Shown in pieces: positions 60,807 through 64,000 of a DNA stretch of 64,000 bases; within the stretch, counting starts at the first letter, position 1, and the number at the start of each line of letters is the position of its first letter. Made by a program: the position numbers and the translations under genes. The DNA is taken from contig CAJPNZ010000003.1 in assembly GCA_905372155.1 (NCBI GenBank), positions 33,682-97,681 of the forward strand, read 5' to 3'. The notes under the pieces were generated by a model. It did not search any database and had not been told where the DNA came from. It saw nothing but the letters and a program-made list of their open reading frames with translations. Source of the DNA: Propionibacteriaceae bacterium. GTDB taxonomy: Bacteria > Actinomycetota > Actinomycetes > Propionibacteriales > Propionibacteriaceae.

Positions 60807-61427
60807 TTACTCCTCGGACAGCGTGGGAATGACAGGTCCGGTTCCGCCCCATTTGATGAGCAGTTCTCGGTTCGGGCTGAATCGTGCGTACCGGATGCCA
60901 CCGTCGTTGTCGACCGTCACCAGTTCGTAGACAACACGGACGGCTCCTGCCGCCAGATTCCTGAAGAATTCGCGGTGGCTTCCAGTTTCCTTCAAGCGGC
61001 GCAGTTCCTGGACCAGGCGGGGATCCTGGCCGTCTCCGGTCAGGAGATCCGTGAGGTATTCCAGGCTCCCCCGCTCGGCGACGGTGCCGTCGGAGATCCT
61101 CCGGCATCCCCAGATTTCGTAACCGTCGATCTCGGTTTCGCAGACGATCAGGCGATCGCACTCGTCGACTGCGACGTGATTGAGTTTGCCGGAAACCGCG
61201 GACGCGTCCCAGCCGTTCCCGATGATGACCGTGTATCCCAGGTCCCTGCTCCGGTGGTATGCCGCCCTGGCCAGGATGTTGGCGGTGGAGTTCCGGTAGG
61301 TGACAGTAGATGCGGCGGACCGCGAGAGCATCTGATACGCCTCGTAGGCCCGCTCCAGCTTCGTGGGATCACCGCCGTGCACGACCAGGGCAAGTTCGCG
61401 TGCTATCTGGCTGTCGGTCTTGTCCAT
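60807..61427 (-). CDS. Stand-alone toxin-domain protein (orphan cassette)
   Basis: This 206-residue protein has a C-terminal half homologous to the end of the large toxin at 62646-63998: GSLEYLTDLLTGDGQDPRL against GTAEYVMDLLSGKNQDPRL, and VRVVYELVTVDNDGG against VEVVYEMVNVRTDGT. In the toxin the preceding motif is E-N-K (PD-(D/E)xK-like); here it is E97-T-E99, and AQQGT is AERGS. The N-terminal 90 residues are unrelated to the big protein's linker. AGGAGG lies 8 nt before the ATG, so it is translated on its own. It may be an inactive, altered or displaced toxin tip. Confidence 0.65.
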   Translation of the reverse strand: MDKTDSQIARELALVVHGGDPTKLERAYEAYQMLSRSAASTVTYRNSTANILARAAYHRSRDLGYTVIIGNGWDASAVSGKLNHVAVDECDRLIVCETEIDGYEIWGCRRISDGTVAERGSLEYLTDLLTGDGQDPRLVQELRRLKETGSHREFFRNLAAGAVRVVYELVTVDNDGGIRYARFSPNRELLIKWGGTGPVIPTLSEE

Positions 61428-61581
61428 GGGTCACGCCTCCTGCCGCAAGTGTAGGCCGGGAGGGTCCGGTGAGCTCTCGGAGCCCCCGGTCACTGCCCCT
61501 TCCCGCCCATCCCCACGATCAGCCGGCGGGCGTTGCGTGGAGGTTGCCGGTTTCCGGCGGGGCGCAGGGCGGGTCGCCGAA

Positions 61582-62079
61582 TCAGGTGTGTTCTCGTTGG
61601 AGGCCGAGGGACGGGAGGTCGAGTTCGTCGGTCCCGACGCTACGCTCCTCCTCGGGAATTTCGTCACGATAATCGGGATAACTCCACGCCTTGTAGACGA
61701 GCCGCTCCGGGGAATCGACATCACCGATGTCCCGAAGCCGAGTGACACACGCTCGAACGACATTCCGGATGATGTGACTGGGTGTGGGCCAGGGAAGCTC
61801 CTGCTTCCACGTGAAACCATCCTCATCAGGAGCAAACCCCAACTCCCGGAACTCCGCCTGCTGCGCATCAGTGAAAACGACCCGCTGATTCCCGACATTC
61901 AACAAGGACAACTCAGCAGTCATCGTGGTGTTGTGACCAAACGCATAGATCCCACCAAACTGCACAAACGGTGTCCCCGTTTTCCCGGCTTGATCCGGCA
62001 CCCCAACAATCAAAATCGTGTGCGATGGAAACGCCATGACAGTCGAAAACAGCCTCTTCTCAAAATCATCCCACGACAT
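61582..62079 (-). CDS. YbjN/TY-Chap-like protein in toxin locus
   Basis: This 165-residue protein starts MSWDDFEKRLFSTVMAFPS and has the two-layer pattern of YbjN-type peptide-binding chaperones (TY-Chap group): VQFGG, a central LSLLN, then LRDIGDVDSPERLVYKAWS. Such proteins accompany secretion substrates or serve as immunity proteins in actinobacterial toxin loci. AAGGAG lies 10 nt before the ATG; a GTG at 62085 is also possible. It lies between the two toxin-immunity pairs. Confidence 0.6.
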   Translation of the reverse strand: MSWDDFEKRLFSTVMAFPSHTILIVGVPDQAGKTGTPFVQFGGIYAFGHNTTMTAELSLLNVGNQRVVFTDAQQAEFRELGFAPDEDGFTWKQELPWPTPSHIIRNVVRACVTRLRDIGDVDSPERLVYKAWSYPDYRDEIPEEERSVGTDELDLPSLGLQREHT

Positions 62080-62199
62080 GTACACAAAACTCCTTTACAC
62101 ATAGACCACACCAAAACACGAGGAAACCTTTTCCACAGGACCCGCCACCGATTCCGCCCAAACCCCACCCACTTTCACTTCTTGTGAAACTCGAGTCTT

Positions 62200-62649
62200 C
62201 TAGACGAACTGGTATTTCCCTTGGGGCGTGAAGAACCGAAACATGACAGTCCTGCGCCCTCTTGTCACCTGAGTGAACATGTCTCCGGGGAACCTCCACG
62301 TCACACCAGGCCCATCCCCAGCCTCCAGCAGAAACGGCTCCCCCCACGCCTTCCCCCCAGCAGCCACACAGGACACAAAATGATCATTCAATTCAACAGC
62401 ACCCTCAGCATCCTCAGCCTCATTCACCGCCATGTACAAAAGTATATTGTACACATCACCCGACCCGTCATCGCCGAGAACCACATGCTTATCGTTATCA
62501 GCACATACGTTAAACCAGGTTGGTCGCGGGGTGGGTTTCCAGCCCAGTTGCTCGGCGTAGGGGGGGAAGTCGTTGAGTTGGATGGGCCATGGAAACTGCA
62601 CGAGCGTGTTGGTCCAGGTGATGAATTCTTGCGGGGGGAATATGATCAT
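62200..62649 (-). CDS. Immunity-like protein 1 (possibly DUF6301-type)
   Basis: This is a 149-residue soluble acidic protein. It starts with MIIFPPQEFITW, has FPWPIQLNDFPPYAEQLGW in the first half and RFFTPQGKYQFV at the C-terminus. Its ATG overlaps the toxin stop by 4 nt, the tightest coupling expected for a toxin-immunity pair. It is homologous to the gene at 60359-60802, which follows the second toxin-domain gene. The surrounding DNA (about 61800-62530) is visibly poorer in G+C than the rest of the window. Confidence 0.7.
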   Translation of the reverse strand: MIIFPPQEFITWTNTLVQFPWPIQLNDFPPYAEQLGWKPTPRPTWFNVCADNDKHVVLGDDGSGDVYNILLYMAVNEAEDAEGAVELNDHFVSCVAAGGKAWGEPFLLEAGDGPGVTWRFPGDMFTQVTRGRRTVMFRFFTPQGKYQFV

Positions 62650-63998
62650 GGTGTTTCTTTCTTGATGAATTCGGCGATGAGTTGTCCGTCCTTGAGTTTG
62701 AGGATGACTTTACCACCGAGATCAAACTGTCCCACCTTGACGGTGCCGTCGGTTCGGACGTTGACCATTTCGTAGACGACCTCGACGCCTTCGGTTTTCA
62801 GTTTCTGATAGAAGCCGGCGTGTTCTGGTGAGTGTTCCAAGGCCGTCAGGGTTTCGAGGAGTCTCGGGTCTTGGTTCTTCCCGCTCAACAGGTCCATCAC
62901 GTACTCCGCGGTTCCCTGCTGCGCCCTGGGACCCGCAGCAGTCTCCCTGCTGCCGAGTCCAGGGCTGTCGCCGCCCTTGTTCTCCCCGAACACCAGCCGC
63001 GAATCGCCCTCGGTGCTGAACCGGTCCCCCCTCCCCGCACCGGTGGGCTTCGCCCCATCCGGGGTATCGGCGGGTTCACCCAGCAAATGTTTGCGCCCTG
63101 CACCACCCGCGTCCGGGGAGTGGTCGAGAGTGAGGTGATGCCCCGCACGATCCCCCGCCCACTCCGACACCTTCCGCAGATTAGACGCAGACCTTGTAGC
63201 AGCACGAAGGTCTTTCATGATCCGTTCTGCTTTGGCCTGTGATTCAGGGTCCAAGCTGCTAAGAGCGTCATCGACTTCTTTTGCGAGTTTTGTGTAGGAC
63301 TTGTCTGTGGTGTCGAGTTGTAGTTTCTTGCCGTCTTGTGTTTTCAGGGTTTCAATGTCATTGATCGCCTGAGTGGCCGCACGACGATCCGTGCGCGCTT
63401 TGGTGCGGGCCTCATCCCAGATACGCGTATCGGCTCTGGTACGTTCAGCCAGCGCGGGATTGTTCCAGTCATGATCACCCAACAGAATCTTCCGAGCGTA
63501 GTACTTGATGCCCTTCGGTCTGTGAGCATACGGATCCTCCGCGAACTGCCCATTGTCGGAATGCCGCAGCCTATCGTCCTGGCTCCTGAAAGTACCTTCC
63601 GGATCAGAAGCGTAGTGTTTCCGACCATCACCACGATCAACCTCCACCGGATCGCCGTGGTCATCATAGAGAGGATTCCCCTTCTCGTCATAGCGAGGAA
63701 GATCATCCATCGGATCGTTTCCTGAACCCGATGTCCCATGATCCGACCCATCACCGCCGGAACCAGAACCCTCATCCGGGTGACGATGATCATCCGCACC
63801 ATCAACCCCGTCACCACGCCCGTCACCGGGATGCTCACCCCGGCCAGGGTTTTCATCCACGTCAGGACGCCTATCCCGACCCGAATGCTCATCCACATCA
63901 GGACGCCCATCCCGACCCGAATGCTCGTCCGGACCGGAATGCTTGTCCCGACCCGGATGGTTGTCGGGTGTGGTATCGGTTCTGGGTTTGGCAGGATC
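62646..63998 (-). CDS. Polymorphic toxin, C-terminal part with PD-(D/E)xK-like domain (partial)
   Basis: The open frame runs to the right edge; 450 residues are visible and the N-terminal export part is outside the window. The visible part begins with a charged low-complexity linker (D, H, G and R rich, with 12-residue repeats). It continues with YDEKGNPLYDDHGDPVEVD, a helical stretch and a C-terminal domain holding RLVFGENKGGDSPGLGSR and GPRAQQGTAEYV. E-x-K followed by GG, LGSR and AQQGT matches a group of nuclease toxins of the restriction-endonuclease fold. A GTG at 63896 is in frame but is not needed as a start. An immunity-like gene overlaps the stop. Confidence 0.75.
   Translation of the reverse strand, partial: DPAKPRTDTTPDNHPGRDKHSGPDEHSGRDGRPDVDEHSGRDRRPDVDENPGRGEHPGDGRGDGVDGADDHRHPDEGSGSGGDGSDHGTSGSGNDPMDDLPRYDEKGNPLYDDHGDPVEVDRGDGRKHYASDPEGTFRSQDDRLRHSDNGQFAEDPYAHRPKGIKYYARKILLGDHDWNNPALAERTRADTRIWDEARTKARTDRRAATQAINDIETLKTQDGKKLQLDTTDKSYTKLAKEVDDALSSLDPESQAKAERIMKDLRAATRSASNLRKVSEWAGDRAGHHLTLDHSPDAGGAGRKHLLGEPADTPDGAKPTGAGRGDRFSTEGDSRLVFGENKGGDSPGLGSRETAAGPRAQQGTAEYVMDLLSGKNQDPRLLETLTALEHSPEHAGFYQKLKTEGVEVVYEMVNVRTDGTVKVGQFDLGGKVILKLKDGQLIAEFIKKETP
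63853..63942 (-). repeat. 36-bp tandem repeat in toxin linker
   Basis: Two near-identical 36-bp units (63853-63888 and 63889-63924) are followed by a partial third (63925-63942). Each encodes 12 residues of the type HSGRDRRPDVDE. Similar shorter units continue to the window edge. Units differ by a few bases, so slippage and recombination can alter the linker length. Confidence 0.8.
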
Positions 63999-64000
63999 GC

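Noticed and set aside
63853..63942. CRISPR-like array from 36-bp repeats at the right edge
   Set aside because: The repeats are directly adjacent with no spacers and keep the reading frame of the toxin linker; no cas genes nearby.

Overview
The window is about 64 kb of GC-rich, gene-dense bacterial DNA. Features pointing to an actinobacterium include GTG starts, 4-nt start/stop overlaps, a CIRCE-controlled groESL, an actinobacterial EF-G2, the tsaE-tsaB-rimI-tsaD cluster and an N-terminally extended S9. The gene mix (Opp-type transporters, B12-riboswitch control, a lactococcin 972 operon, GH4 and GH125 enzymes) suggests Propionibacteriaceae, perhaps Arachnia- or Tessaracoccus-like. That family assignment is inference. 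No rRNA, tRNA or CRISPR array was recognised.

Layout. 0-2.6 kb: end of a cyclase-family gene, AhpD-like protein, an SDR lacking its catalytic Tyr and Lys, and a branched-chain aminotransferase. 2.6-9.1 kb: Dyp peroxidase, then a glycoside module (GH4, phosphodiesterase-like hydrolase, GH125 mannosidase) facing a Tat-exported beta-helix protein. 9.3-11.4 kb: groES-groEL with CIRCE. 11.4-14.6 kb: a lactococcin 972-type bacteriocin with its DUF1430-type membrane protein and ABC ATPase. 14.7-17.5 kb: a gene graveyard (ISL3 remnant, decayed IS256 element with both inverted repeats, a mosaic YcsF/methyltransferase remnant, broken TetR gene). 17.5-25.8 kb: THUMP-like methyltransferase, S4 protein and an oligopeptide ABC operon with an oversized permease.

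25.8-41.9 kb is mainly housekeeping: t6A synthesis cluster with a GNAT-TsaE fusion, DEAD-box helicase, TetR/MFS pair, nnrD, acpS, glmS, nadE, coaA, glmM, rpsI and rplM. 42-47 kb: Fic-like protein with an altered motif, alkylation repair pair (Ada-AlkA fusion plus MGMT), EF-G2 and YccF. 47.4-50.6 kb: a B12 riboswitch followed by a BtuF-BtuC-BtuD-type ABC system. 50.7-53.5 kb: trmB, truA, RsmC-like methyltransferase and sodA. 54.7-60.1 kb: repeats, a second B12 riboswitch and a complete Opp/Nik-type ABC system, probably for cobalt or a corrinoid-related ligand.

60.3-64 kb, transcribed leftward from beyond the right edge, is a polymorphic toxin locus. It holds the C-terminal end of a large toxin with a PD-(D/E)xK-like motif, an overlapping immunity-like gene, a YbjN/TY-Chap-like protein, a stand-alone second toxin cassette whose motif lysine is replaced, and a second immunity-like gene related to the first. 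With the bacteriocin operon, the window carries two distinct interbacterial competition systems.
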